From Stomoxys calcitrans (taxonomy: Eukaryota > Arthropoda > Insecta > Diptera > Muscidae): DNA of 64,000 nucleotides. Below are positions 46,186 through 56,913 of this stretch, piece by piece. The position numbers and the translations under genes are program-made. The notes beneath the pieces were generated by a model, which ran no database searches, was not told where the DNA came from, and was given only the letters and a program-made list of their open reading frames with translations. Location of the stretch: assembly GCF_963082655.1 (NCBI RefSeq), contig NC_081552.1, forward strand, positions 61,740,930 to 61,804,929, in the 5' to 3' direction. How positions within the stretch are numbered: position 1 is the stretch's first letter; each line of letters starts with the position of its first letter.

Positions 46186-48228
46186 ATGGAAGTCATACTG
46201 AAGTATTCCACTCTTTCGAAAATTGTATGGGACATCAAAAATGATTCCAAATCATACACGGAGTCATTTAAGGAACTTGTTTACACTTTGGACCACATAT
46301 ATGGAATAAGGCTAAATAAAGACGCTTTAGACAAACTTGAAAAATTCTACAAATCATTTGAGAGAAGGTTGCCAGAATGTTCATTCGCAAAAATCAAGTT
46401 TTTCAAAATGTATGAGAAGTGGCTGAAATCGGATCTACTTATTGAAATTAAACCGCTGATTCCCGGCCGGCCTAGCAAAGCATACGACGAAGTTACGGAG
46501 AAAACCAAAAAGAAAAAACAAGAGGAACTATTGGCGGCACATCCGCCAAATTTAATAAAAGATACGTTCAAAACAGCATTGTTAAAAACACAACCAAAAA
46601 ATGTTGGACGAATTGTCGATGTTTTACCATTAGCATCTCCGAAAAGGGTAAAGAGAATGGTAGAAAGTATTCCAACTCCAAAATCGACTACAGAATTCAC
46701 GGAGGAAGATGCACTGGCCCTGATTTTGAACCTAGGCCTCTCAAGAAACAAATACTCAACAATGAGGAAGGCTCTTCGTGAAAAAGGATGGGGTTGTTTA
46801 CCCTCAAAACATAAATTGTACAACACCAGGACGAAAATGGTGCCATCAAATATATACGTGGACGAATTAAAAGCAAGAGTGAAACTTGCTGATCTTGTTG
46901 AAAATACAGCTGTTAGAATTATTTCTAATTTTACTGAAGAACAGTTGAACACATGTAATAATTCCGAAGTGGTTTTGATCAGCAAATGGGGTTGTGATGG
47001 ATCATCTGGATTTTCCGAATATAAGCAACAAACAGAAATAGATACCAACTTCGCATCAATTTTCATGGCATCATTAGTACCATTGAGAATGAGATTGTAC
47101 AAGGACCAATCTTCATCATCGAAAGAAAATGCATTTCAAGATATATGGATAAATAGAACACCTGGGTCAAAATATTTATGTCGCCCAATTCGGTTTGAGT
47201 ATACAAAGGAAGACCGGAACACAACACGATCTTTGGTGAACGAAATAAAGGAAGAAATTGCTGCATTACCCATGATTGTTATAAACCAATTGGGAAGAAA
47301 TATAAAAGTTTCGTTTCAACTACAACTCACTATGATCGATGGAAAGGTGGCAAACGCATTAACTGGCGTTATGTCCAATTGGAGATGCAATATTTGTGGC
47401 AAGAAGAATGGGCAATTCGAGGACAAGTCTGATGAAAATTTAGTAAACGAAAATGCGCTCAATTTCGGTATTTCGCCCCTGCACTGTAGAATTCGATTCA
47501 TGGAGTATTGTTTGCATTTATCGTATGACCTTAAATATCGGACTAGCCCTGGAAACCGCGATGTCTCTGCTAGAAACAACCAAGATCTTCACAAAATGAG
47601 GCAGGAAGAGAAGAATCGAATCCAGTTGGAGTTTAAACAAAAGGGACTTATAATAGATAAACCTCTTTACGGATACGGAAGCACAAATGATGGCAACTCG
47701 GCAAGGCGGTTTTTTGAGGACCCCGTATCGACATCTAAAATAACCGGTCTTGATGAACACTTGCTAAGACGATTCAAAGTGATTTTGGCTGTAATCAATA
47801 GCAAAAAGATGATAAATTCAACCAAATTTGAAGCTTATAGTAATGACACAAAAAACATTTTATCTGATTTATATTCGTGGAAAGCTTTAACACCGACAGT
47901 ACATAAAGTCTTACATCATGGCAAGGAAATTGTGGAATACAACATACTTCCGTTAGGAGAACTTACAGAAGAAGCTCAGGAATCCCGTAATAGAGATGTT
48001 AAACAGTTCCGGCTTTTCAATACCCGAAAGAGCACCAAATTTAACCAAAATTATGATTTACTTCAATATTTATTGTTATCGTCTGATCCGGTACTATACA
48101 GCATCAGAACTAAATGGCTACCAAAAATATGTGACGATATAGATAAGGACGATCCCGATGCCATTCAAATTAAAGAGCTTTTAAATTTTGATACCTTAGA
48201 TTATTTGGTAGAGAATAAAATCAAATAA
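46186..48228 (+). CDS. Transib transposase (RAG1-core-like recombinase), 680 aa
   Basis: Cut-and-paste recombinase with an RNase H-like DDE core, acting in the nucleus on the CACAGTG ends. Start: ATG at 46186, no in-frame alternative upstream. Residues 93-170 are basic and linker-like. The core shows GCDGSSGFSEYKQ with Asp271, MIDGKV with Asp385, CNIC (Cys401, Cys404), HKVLHH (His573, His578) and TEEAQESRN with Glu599. These correspond by spacing and local alignment to RAG1 Asp600, Asp708, Cys727/730, His937/942 and Glu962. The region after Glu599 (RNRDVKQFR) also matches RAG1 (NKLFRRFR). The usual family length is about 650-700. No stop or frameshift. No RAG2-like partner is in the window. 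Confidence 0.95.
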   Translation: MEVILKYSTLSKIVWDIKNDSKSYTESFKELVYTLDHIYGIRLNKDALDKLEKFYKSFERRLPECSFAKIKFFKMYEKWLKSDLLIEIKPLIPGRPSKAYDEVTEKTKKKKQEELLAAHPPNLIKDTFKTALLKTQPKNVGRIVDVLPLASPKRVKRMVESIPTPKSTTEFTEEDALALILNLGLSRNKYSTMRKALREKGWGCLPSKHKLYNTRTKMVPSNIYVDELKARVKLADLVENTAVRIISNFTEEQLNTCNNSEVVLISKWGCDGSSGFSEYKQQTEIDTNFASIFMASLVPLRMRLYKDQSSSSKENAFQDIWINRTPGSKYLCRPIRFEYTKEDRNTTRSLVNEIKEEIAALPMIVINQLGRNIKVSFQLQLTMIDGKVANALTGVMSNWRCNICGKKNGQFEDKSDENLVNENALNFGISPLHCRIRFMEYCLHLSYDLKYRTSPGNRDVSARNNQDLHKMRQEEKNRIQLEFKQKGLIIDKPLYGYGSTNDGNSARRFFEDPVSTSKITGLDEHLLRRFKVILAVINSKKMINSTKFEAYSNDTKNILSDLYSWKALTPTVHKVLHHGKEIVEYNILPLGELTEEAQESRNRDVKQFRLFNTRKSTKFNQNYDLLQYLLLSSDPVLYSIRTKWLPKICDDIDKDDPDAIQIKELLNFDTLDYLVENKIK

Positions 48229-48271
48229 TACAAAACTAAAATGCTTTTTTATTTTGGGAGTAGCTAATATA

Positions 48272-49707
48272 CATATAAACGCACGGCGATGCGAAGTGTT
48301 TTCGCTCTAAAACACATATTTTTATTCCAATTTTTTTAAACTTTGGCAGGAGACCTTTTTTTATTCTAACACATTTGTATTGTAAACCCTGGGCAAATCT
48401 ATCAATGTTTTAGTGTAGGCCCCATATAAGGTTCCATTTCACAAATAGACATTTTTATATAGAGTTTAATGAAGTGTAAATGAATTTTAGAGTAGATAGA
48501 ATCCGAGTTGAGAAATGTTTTATACATCGTTGGAAAGGTATGAAAATTTCCTTTACGATAAGGTATGTTGCGTAAATATGGCTATAGTGTGTCATGTGCA
48601 ATTAGGACAACAAAAACAAAATTTGGGAAATTCGACTTTTTTGAAAAATTGACTTTTTTATTGCCGGTTCCATAAAATGGAATAGAATAGAGATATTTCC
48701 ATGATTCTTTTTGTGTTTTGTAGAAGAAGTGTTACCAAATAAAAGTTTATTTAACATCTTTGCAATAAAATGTGACGTAATACTTGTTTTTTAGCAATGA
48801 ATATAGCACTACTTGAAAATTGACTTTTTTCAGTATTTTGATCGCTACGATCTCATTTATGGCTAGGATATGGCGAGACATACCTTAAAATGTTGGGAAC
48901 ATTTTAAGCTTTCATTTAAGTTCAAAAAAAGCGAAAAAATCCCCGTGGAACTTTTTTTCCAGTGAGAAACTTTTGAAGTTTAGTAAAAAAATTGGCCATT
49001 TTGGTCTTAAGATAACGGTGTTGTTTGATATCGAAATTAGCCAAATTAGCACTTAAAACTTTTCTTAATACCTCGACTTTGTGAAAATGGAAAGAAATGA
49101 TAATGCTTTGACGGCCAAAGTTTGCGAAAACTTAAAGGAAATGGGAGTATCTTTTTTGAAAAATTTTGCAATTTTTTGACAAAAAAAATATTTTTCATAT
49201 TGAAAACGATGCCATTTTTAAACCGCCAAAGATATTCACGTGATTCCTTTTGTATTTTATGCACACATATGCTGGCATAATTTGTGTGAAGTATGAAGTT
49301 TATAGCTTTAAAATTGACGGAGTTATTTAAAAAACACTGAAAAAAACCAAGGCCAAATTTTCATATTTTAAAATTAAACAATTCATAACTCCTTAACAGT
49401 ACACGATGGCATGGTACTTTATGCATAAGTTTTTTAGATCTTGTCAAGCTCTTTCTCTAGAGTCCTAAATCATGTAAATCGGTTGAGTAGATCAAAAGTT
49501 ATGGCCCCCAGAAGCTTGGAGAAGTCAAAAGTGGTCAACTTTGACACCCTGTAGCTCACCCTGTATTAAAGATATGGACCAACAACAGCACTTTTCTGAA
49601 AGCCTATGTCCTCCTCTACAAATGTCTAGAACATTTTGTATGGCTAAAATCAACAGATAAAAAGTTGTAGACTTATTTCCAATTTTTTTGCCATTTGGCC
49701 CACTGTG
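48272..49707 (-). repeat. Transib right terminal inverted repeat, 1436 bp
   Basis: Inverse of 44359-45794. The outer end reads CACTGTG at 49701-49707. The same 12-base spacing to an A-rich (here T-rich) stretch is present, so both ends look like 12-spacer signals rather than a 12/23 pair. Only 43 bp separate the transposase stop codon from this repeat. Confidence 0.95.
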
Positions 49708-50425
49708 CGTCGTCTAAGTCATCTCCGGATTTTATTTGCAAATTAAGGTCAAGACTTTGATCTAATATGCTCTTAGAAGAGTCTAAATTGTTCTTGGGAG
49801 AGAACTTGGAAACTTTTTTTAGAACTAGGTTAAGTGTGGTACTGAAGTTAATTATCAAGAGCGTGTGATCTGAATTCAAGTCATCATTATTTACTATATC
49901 TACCATATTTGTAAGAATTCTCGAAATGACAGCGAAATCTAGTAGGTCCGGTAGTTTGTTTTGACCAATAAGTTGGCCATCCACCTGATAAAACTTTATA
50001 ATTGTTTTTGAAGGTGCAATCATATGTATTTTCCACCTTTAGGATTCGCAAGTCTTGAACCCCACCTAGGGTGGTTAGCATTGTTTCCTCAGCTACAATG
50101 AAACGGGATCCAATTTTCTTAAAAAAGGAATCATAATCTTCAAAAGATACATTGTGTCTCGGTGGAAAATAAATAGAGTAAATTGCGATGTGCTGGTTGT
50201 TGTATGTATTTCAATCTAATAACTGCTGCCTGAAGAAAAGATTTTTCGACAAATTCTGCTACTTCGTATTTAATTGTAGATTTTATGAAGATTCCTGAAC
50301 CTGCATAAGCGGGTGATTAGCGTCTGTATAGTCGTATCCTCGTATTCTGGCTTGAGATTTATTTGTTTCGTGAGTTTCGGAGATTAGGAATCCATCAATA
50401 TGTTTTGACTTAAAAATAAAAATAA
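49708..50425 (-). pseudogene. jockey-1 AP endonuclease domain, frameshifted
   Basis: The minus strand contains a phrase like DGFLISETHETNKSQ near 50390, IFIKSTIKYEVAEFVEKSFLQAA, HPRWGSRLANPKG (the GDYNAKH…WGS box of jockey endonucleases), then LNSDHTLLIINFSTTLN with the catalytic Asp-His. The pieces lie in different frames. The last part (LNLQIKSGDDLDDA) leads into the Transib target site. Confidence 0.85.
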
Positions 50426-51989
50426 TAATAATAATCACGACATTTTATGCCGATCTAGCCATGTCCGTCCATCTGTCCGTCCGTCCGTCCGTCCGTCCGT
50501 CCGTCTGTCTGTCGAAAGCACGCTAACTTCCGAAGGAGTAAAGCTAGCCGCTTGAAATTTTGCACAAATACTTCTTATTAGTGTAGGTCAGTTGGTATTG
50601 TAAATGGGCCATATCGGTCCATGTTTTGATATAGCTGCCATATAAACCGATCTTGGGTCTTGACTTCTTGAGCCTCTAGAGTGCGCAATTCTTATCCGAT
50701 TGGGATGAAATTTTCCACGACGTGTTTTGTTATGATATCCAACAACTGTGCCAAGTATGGTTCAAATCGGTTCATAACCTGATATAGCTGCCATATAAAC
50801 CGATCTTGGGTCTTGATTTCTTGAGCCTCTAGAGTGCGCAATTCTTATCCGATTGGAATGAAATTTTGCACGAAGTGTTTTGTTATGATATCCAACAACT
50901 GTGCCAAGTATGGTTTAAATCGGTTCATAACCTGATATACCTGCCATATCAACCGATCTTGGGTCTTGACTTCTTGAGCCTCTAGAGTGCGCAATTCTTA
51001 TCCGATTTGAATGAAATTTTGCACGACATGTTTGGCTACGATATCCAATAACTGTGCCAAGTATGATTCACATCGGTCCATAACCTGATATAGCTGCAAT
51101 ATAAACCGATCTTGGGTCTTGACTTCTTGAGCCTCTAGAGGTCGCAATTCTTATCCGATTGGAATGAAATTTTGCACGACGTGTTTTGTTATGACTTCCA
51201 ATAACTGTGTCAAGTGTGGTTCAAATCGGTCCATAACCTGATATAGCTGCCATATAAACCGATCTTGGGTCTTGATTTCTTGAGCCTCTAGAGTGCGCAA
51301 TTCTTATCCGATTGGAATGAAATTTTGCACGACGTGTTTCGTTATTATATCCAACAATTGTGCCAAGTATGGTTCAAATCGGTTCATAACCTGATATAGC
51401 TGCCATATAAACCGACCTGGGGTCTTGACTTCTTGAGCCTCTAGAGTGCGCAATTCCTATCCGATTGGATTGAAATTTTGCATGACGTGTTTTGTTATGA
51501 TATCCAACAACTGTGCCAAGTATGGTTTAAATCGGTCCATAACCTTATATAGCTGCAATATAAACCGATCTTGGGTCTTGACTTCTTGGGCCTCTAGAGA
51601 GCGCAATTCTTATCCGATTTGACTCAAATTTTGTACGACGAATCCTCTTATGACCATCAACATACGTGTTTATTATGGTCTGAATCGGTCTATAGCCCGA
51701 TACAGCTCCCATATAAATCGATCTCTCTATTTTACTTTTTGAGCCCCCAAAGGGCGCAATTCTTATTCGAATTGGCTGACATATTACACAGGTCTCCAAT
51801 ATATAATTTAATTGTGGTCTAAACCGGATCATATCTTGATATCGCTCTAATAGCCGATTTTTCTTTCTTTCTTTTCTTATATCACTTTTTGCCTAAGAAG
51901 AGATGCCGGGAAAAGAACTGACAAATGCGCTCCATGGTGGAGGGTATATAAGATTCGGCCCGGCCTAACATAGCACGCTTTTACTTGTT
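50426..51989 (-). mobile_element. HINE-A element, 3' end lost
   Basis: It starts after an ATAATAATAAT stretch at CACGACATTTTATGCCG. Microsatellite GTCCGTCC at about 50462-50513, then eight 153-bp monomers, and the 5' end TAACATAGCACGCTTTTACTTGTT at 51989. It lacks the terminal GGAGGGTATA. Confidence 0.92.
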
Positions 51990-52635
51990 CAAGATTGGGA
52001 AGACTATGATAGGCAGAAATTCTCATTTTGAGACATCAGGCCGTGTAGTGGCAGGTGACTCAATAGCGCCCAACGAACAGGCTGACAACGAGACAATCAC
52101 GGCCTCTCTCAATATTGGAAAGACTGGGATAAGCAAAGATCCTAAAACAAAAATATCAGACAGTGCAGTGCCGAGAGACAGAGCACAACCAAAGAAACAG
52201 GTACCCGACAACGGAACCAACACCAACTTCAAGATTCGGAATACTGGTATAGGTAAATATCCTAATATTGAAACATTAGGCAGCGCAGGGAAACGAGTCC
52301 CAATGCATCCTAACGAACAAGGAACCGATGATGGTACCATCACCTACTCCCAAGAAGCCCATTTGCTTAAGATTTGGAAGACTAAGATAGGCAAAGATCC
52401 TCGTATTGAAACAATAGGCAGTACAGGGAATGATCTCAATACAACCTAACGAATAGGGATCCGACGATACAACCATTACCGACTTTATAAGGAGCCGGAA
52501 GACTAGTATAGGCAAAGAACCTAATACGATGACATCAGGCAGTGCAGTGACTGGAAAGTCAATGCAGTCTACAAACCAGGGAGCAGACGATGAGATCATA
52601 ATGAACTCCCACGGTGCCCATTTACTGGAGGACCA
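51990..52635 (+). pseudogene. LINE ORF1-like region with 40-residue tandem repeats
   Basis: Five direct repeats of 120 bp start at 51991, 52111, 52231, 52369 and 52489; the third unit is longer by 18 bp. The plus-strand frame reads about 40-residue units of the form KIGKTxIGKDPxxETxGSA…PNEQ..D.GTIT. The frame is open to 52449, then broken by a TAA. It lies immediately upstream of a LINE endonuclease, so it is probably the C-terminal part of that element's ORF1. I do not recognise the repeat as a known domain. Confidence 0.55.
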
Positions 52636-53243
52636 ATGATAAAGGTTATCCGGGTAAACCTCCACCGTAGCGAGACTGTTACATACGCTCTGATGGAGAA
52701 AATCAACAAGGGCATTTATATTGCCTTAATTCATGGACGACCCGGAACAAAGTTTCTTGACTGAACCAAATAAACTACCAATTATTCTACGGTAGCACTG
52801 GTACTAGGCCGAGGAGTTGCGTTATTTCTCATAAAAAATTTGAATTATGTATTTTCCCCAGAGTTGTCAACGTCGGATGCAACAGTGGTGAGACAGGGAG
52901 ACGGTGGAGCATGCCTGGCATCACTTTATCTGCCTTTCGACTCTCCGACACCGCCACCAATGTCGGAGCTGCAACGGCTGGTGAGGAAAGCAAAACAGAA
53001 AGGAAATGAGGTACTATTAGGGTGCGATGCGAACTCTCATCATATTTCGTGGGGTAGTACCAACACTAATAAGCGGGTCCAAGTCCTGGCAGAGTTCTTG
53101 AATACTAACGATCTAATAGCACCTAATATTGGTAACACCGCTATCTTTGTTAATAGGATTAGGGAGGATATATTAGATGTGACGATATGTTCGAAAAATC
53201 TAGTCGATGAGGTTCAGGATTGGAGGGTCTCCATGGAACACTC
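52636..53243 (+). pseudogene. LINE endonuclease domain (R1/LOA-like)
   Basis: ATG at 52636 reads MIKVIRVNLHRSETVTYALM, a typical endonuclease N-terminus of R1/LOA-type LINEs, with a stop near 52762. From 52840 the frame gives SPELSTSDATVVR, LLGCDANSHHISWGSTNTNKR (catalytic Asp and Asn) and FVNRIREDILDVTICS. Near 53244 the last box reads SAHRYIRF where families have SDHRYIRF, and a TAA precedes it. The RT domain is not found. A dead remnant. Confidence 0.8.
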
Positions 53244-53911
53244 TTAATCTGCCCATCGCTACATTAGGTTTAGAATAGCACGGTCAACGCCGAATCCGAT
53301 AAGCTTCCGGAATAAGTTGAAAACCAACTGGGCAAAATTCGGAAGGCTACTCAGAAGTAGACTTGAGCAAGATAATTTAGATTGTCCAAGCACAGAACAC
53401 ATTGACGAGAATGTCAATAGGATAACGACTGCACTGGTGTGGTCTTTCGAAGATAGTTGTCCTCTTCGGGAAAGGAAACCAGCCCAAGAAAACAGCAAAC
53501 CCTATGTGCGAATTATGCGTTAGGCACAAATGTTTCCTTTTTTTACTCACAGTAATATTTCCTTTTGTTTAGAACGTTTAATCTGCCCATCGCTACATTA
53601 GGTTTAGAATAGCACGGTCAACGCCGAATCCGATAAGCTTCCGGAATAAGTTGAAAACCAACTGGGCAAAATTCGGAAGGCTACTCAGAAGTAGACTTGA
53701 GCAAGATAATTTAGATTGTCCAAGCACAGAACACATTGACGAGAATGTCAATAGGATAACGACTGCACTGGTGTGGTCTTTCGAAGATAGTTGTCCTCTT
53801 CGGGAAAGGAAACCAGCCCAAGAAAACAGCAAACCCTATGTGCGAATTATGCGTTAGGCACAAATGTTTCCTTTTTTTACTCACAGTAATATTTCCTTTT
53901 GTTTAGAACGT
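53244..53911 (+). repeat. Tandem duplication, two 334-bp copies
   Basis: 53244-53577 and 53578-53911 are apparently identical direct copies, each starting TTAATCTGCCCATCGC and ending TTTAGAACGT. They carry the end of the LINE endonuclease and the linker (RIARSTPNPISFRNKLKTNW, then CPLRERKPAQ), 68 codons each, followed by non-LINE sequence. The identity implies a very recent duplication or an assembly artefact. Confidence 0.95.
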
Positions 53912-54162
53912 TTTTTGATTTTTTGTCAGTCAAAAATTGCGTAGAGGACCTCTGTACACTACCATGTTATGAATGCGACTCTACCACAATATCTAAGAAT
54001 TTTGGTCGAAATCGGTTTAGATTAACATATAGCTATATATGTTCGTCAGATTTTGGATTAATTTGCAATAATGCTGTCATTTGTCAACCGTAGTTATTAC
54101 AGTTTGAATAAGTTAATGGCACACCGCACAGCCACCCATCATTGCTCCCACTTTATATGTGA
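53912..54162 (-). mobile_element. HINE-D fragment and flank
   Basis: About 53990-54110 is the inverse of a HINE-D internal stretch (AAATGACAGCATTATTGCAAAT and TTCAAACTGTAATAACTAC sense). The remaining bases are unassigned. Confidence 0.6.
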
Positions 54163-56512
54163 CTAGCTGACCCGGGCCCGCTCCGCTGCGCCTTCTTTCA
54201 CTTCATATGGAACAAAAATTTCCTTGGAATATTTATTTTCGACAATTAAAGATCTTTTAGTGAAATACCATGCTTACTTGACTAACAGTTTAACAATATA
54301 AGTGCCTTTATCTGAATCCTATATGATCTTTATTAGTCTACGTATTTAAGTTTGGATGTAAGGTATACTCCATTCTTAACATATTTCATTTCAGCCCGAT
54401 ATTCTCATGATGTCTGATTTAGTGGTGTTTTCGGGAGAGAGGTGGTCCCCCAGATACTTGGCCATGAAAAAATTTCAACATCATTCTCTTCTCTCAAATA
54501 CCATTTATTTAAACCCCATATTGCCATTGGCTTAAGAGGAGTTTAAAGGATGAGGCGTCCCCCAAACACATAGCCCCAAAATAGGTTATCAAATTCGTTT
54601 TCTAATCTCAAATACCTTCCATTTGAGCCACATATTGACATGGTCGAAATATTTTTTCCCTTTGGTGGTGTTTTGGGAAAGGGGTGATGTCCTAAATACA
54701 TGGACCTACATTTGGATATCAAACTAGTATTCTACTCCCAAATACTTTTATTTGAGCCCCATATTGCGATGGTCACTAAAAAATTGCTATTTGTGGGGTA
54801 TTTTGGGAAAGGGGTAGACCCCCAGAAAATTGGTCCCGTAAATAGGTCTCAATTCTTGCTCTACACCCCAATACCTTTCATTTAAGCTCCACATTGACAT
54901 GGTCGGTAAATATGCCCGATTTAGGGATGTTTTGGTGATTGGGGTGGTCCCCCAAACACTAAGCCAGGAAAATATATCAGCAACGTGCTCTATTCTCATA
55001 TGTCTATATATCATTTATATGAACCCCATATTGCCGTTGGCCTCAAAATTGAATATCAAATTCGTTTTCTAATATCATTTAAACTCCTTATTGCAAAAGT
55101 CAGCAAATATGTCCGGTTTGGGGTTTTGGCCCTAAAAACTATGAATATTTAGTTCCACCCTCTTTAAGACCCAAATTGTCTTGGTGAGCAAATACGTCCT
55201 ATTTGGGATTGTTATGGTGGTGGGACGTTCTCCAGACAGTTGGTCCCTAATGTTGATATCAGATACGTGGTCTACTCCCAAATACCTTTAATTTGAGCCC
55301 CATAATTCCATAGTCGGCAAACGTGACCGGCTTGCGGGATGTTTTGGGGGATGGGCGGCCACTCAGTGAGTTGGCCTTGAAAATATATATCGGATTCGTG
55401 TTCCACTCTAAAAACCCTCTTATTTGAGCCTCATATTGCCAAAGTCAGCTAATACTTACTTTTTGGGTGGTGTTGTGGGGTGGCCCCACAGACATTTTTC
55501 CCAAATATTCATATCAGATTCGTGCTTTACTCCTAATGACCTTTCATTTGAGCCCCATATGGCTATGGTCGTAAATTTATCCCCTTTGGGGCATGCTTTT
55601 GGGGAGAGGCGGCCCCCCAAACATTTGGTCTCATATTTGGATATCATTTTATAATTCTACACTCAAATACTTTTTATTTAAGCCCCATATTCCCATGGTC
55701 AGTAAATAAGTCCAAACAGGGTGTTTTGGGGAAGGGGTCCACCCCTCAGAAATGTGGTCCCACATTTGGATATCAGATTCGTATTCTATTCGCAAATACC
55801 TTTCATTTGAGTCCCATATTGCCATGATCGGTAAATATGTTCGATTTAGGGGTGTTTTGGGGGTGGGGTGGCCCCATAAACACTTTCCCCGAAAATTGAT
55901 ATCAGATTTGTGCTTTACTCCCAAAGACCTTTCATTTGAGCCCCATGAGGCTATGGTCGTAAATGTGTCCACTTGGGGGTGGTTTTTGGGGAGAAGCGGC
56001 CCCCAAACACTTGGTCTCATATTTTGATATCAGATTCTAATTCTACACTCAAATACCTTTTATTTAAGCCCCATACTCCCACGGTCAGTAAATAGGTCCT
56101 GTTTGGGGGGTGTTTTGGGGAAGGGATGGACCCCCAGAAACGTGGTCCCACATTTGGATATCAGATTCGTAATCTATTGGGAAATACCTTTCATTTGAGT
56201 CCTATATTACCATGGTCGGCAAATATGTCCGGGGTGTTTGGGGCTTGGGGTGGTCCCCTAGCACTTGGTCCGACAATTGGATATCAGATACGTTTTCTTA
56301 TCCTAAATACATTTCATTTGAGTCCCATATTGTCGTGATTGGTCTAAATATATGTTTGGCAGGTTTTAGGGTGGGGCAGCCCCATCCGAAATTTGGATAC
56401 CAAATTTTTATTTTTAAGGTACTATATGAGAGCACACAAAATTTCGCTTAAATCGCAGCACCCACATCCGAGAGGTGGCGTTTCTGAAAATTAGGGTAAG
56501 GGGATGTCATAT
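54163..56512 (-). mobile_element. Helitron-like non-autonomous element, inverted
   Basis: The left border CTAGCTGACCCGGGCCCG is the inverse of the CTAG end at 21535, preceded by A (T on the element strand). Units of about 130 bp (ACCTTTCATTTGAGCCCCATAT at about 55542, 55801, 55931) fill the body. The right part has ATATAGTACC-rich and AAATTTCGCTTAAATCGCAGCACC sequence seen near 20430 in the plus copy. No ORF for Rep/helicase. Confidence 0.75.
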
Positions 56513-56913
56513 AAAAAGTTCTGGGGACTTTACTTCTTGAGCTTCTAGAGAGCGCAATTCCTATCCGATTTGGCTGAAATTTTGCATGACATATTTAATT
56601 CTTACCTTTAACAACTGTTTGAAACAAGGTTCAAACCGGTTCATAACCTCATATAGCTGCCATATAAACCGATAAACCAGAGGGCGCAATTCTTTTTCGA
56701 ATTGGCTGACATTTTACACAGGTCTCCAACATATAATTTAATTGTGGTCCAAACCGGACCATATCTTGATATCGCTCTAATTGCAGAGTAAATCTTTTCT
56801 TATATCCAGTTTTGCCTTAGAAGAGATGCCGGGAAAAGAACTCTACAAACGCGATCCATGGTGGAGGGTATATAAGATTCGGCCCGGCCGAACTTAGCAC
56901 GCTTTTACTTGTT
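56513..56913 (-). mobile_element. HINE-A 5' part, inverted
   Basis: It begins inside a monomer (GGGGACTTTACTTCTTGAGC) and ends with GGCCCGGCCGAACTTAGCACGC and CTTTTACTTGTT. A monomer portion is deleted near 56672. Confidence 0.88.

Larger units (their letters stand above)
44359..49707 (+). mobile_element. Transib DNA transposon, apparently complete
   Basis: 5349 bp. Both ends begin CACAGTGGGCC, the inverted repeats are 1436 bp, and the target duplication is CGTCG. One intact transposase ORF lies between the repeats. Transib transposase is the relative from which the RAG1 core is thought to derive, and the CACAGTG end equals the V(D)J recombination signal heptamer. No disabling change was seen, so the copy may be autonomous. 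It sits inside the jockey-1 coding region, in opposite orientation to it. Confidence 0.94.
44354..49712. repeat. 5-bp target site duplication of the Transib
   Basis: CGTCG at 44354-44358 and again at 49708-49712 (CGACG on the minus strand). Transib elements make 5-bp GC-rich duplications with a CGNCG-like consensus. Removing the element and one copy restores the jockey-1 codons for DLDDAVEIF. Confidence 0.9.
42169..50425 (-). mobile_element. jockey-type LINE (jockey-1), decayed and split
   Basis: Minus-strand non-LTR retrotransposon remnant. Its parts are at 49708-50425 (endonuclease), 43745-44358 (linker and RT start) and 42169-42567 (RT core). They are separated by the Transib (44359-49707) and a HINE-A (42568-43744). 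The reading frame joins across both insertions. Frameshifts and stops are scattered, ORF1 and the 3' end are not seen, and the left end is met by HINE-D. Confidence 0.88.

Noticed and set aside
46347..47102. 251-codon minus-strand ORF
   Set aside because: It is the antisense shadow of the Transib transposase.
44802..49264. 72-codon ORF present in both Transib arms (44802-45020 and 49046-49264) as a second gene
   Set aside because: Its identity follows from the inverted repeat, it is low-complexity (Lys/Phe-rich), and no start context or homology was recognised.
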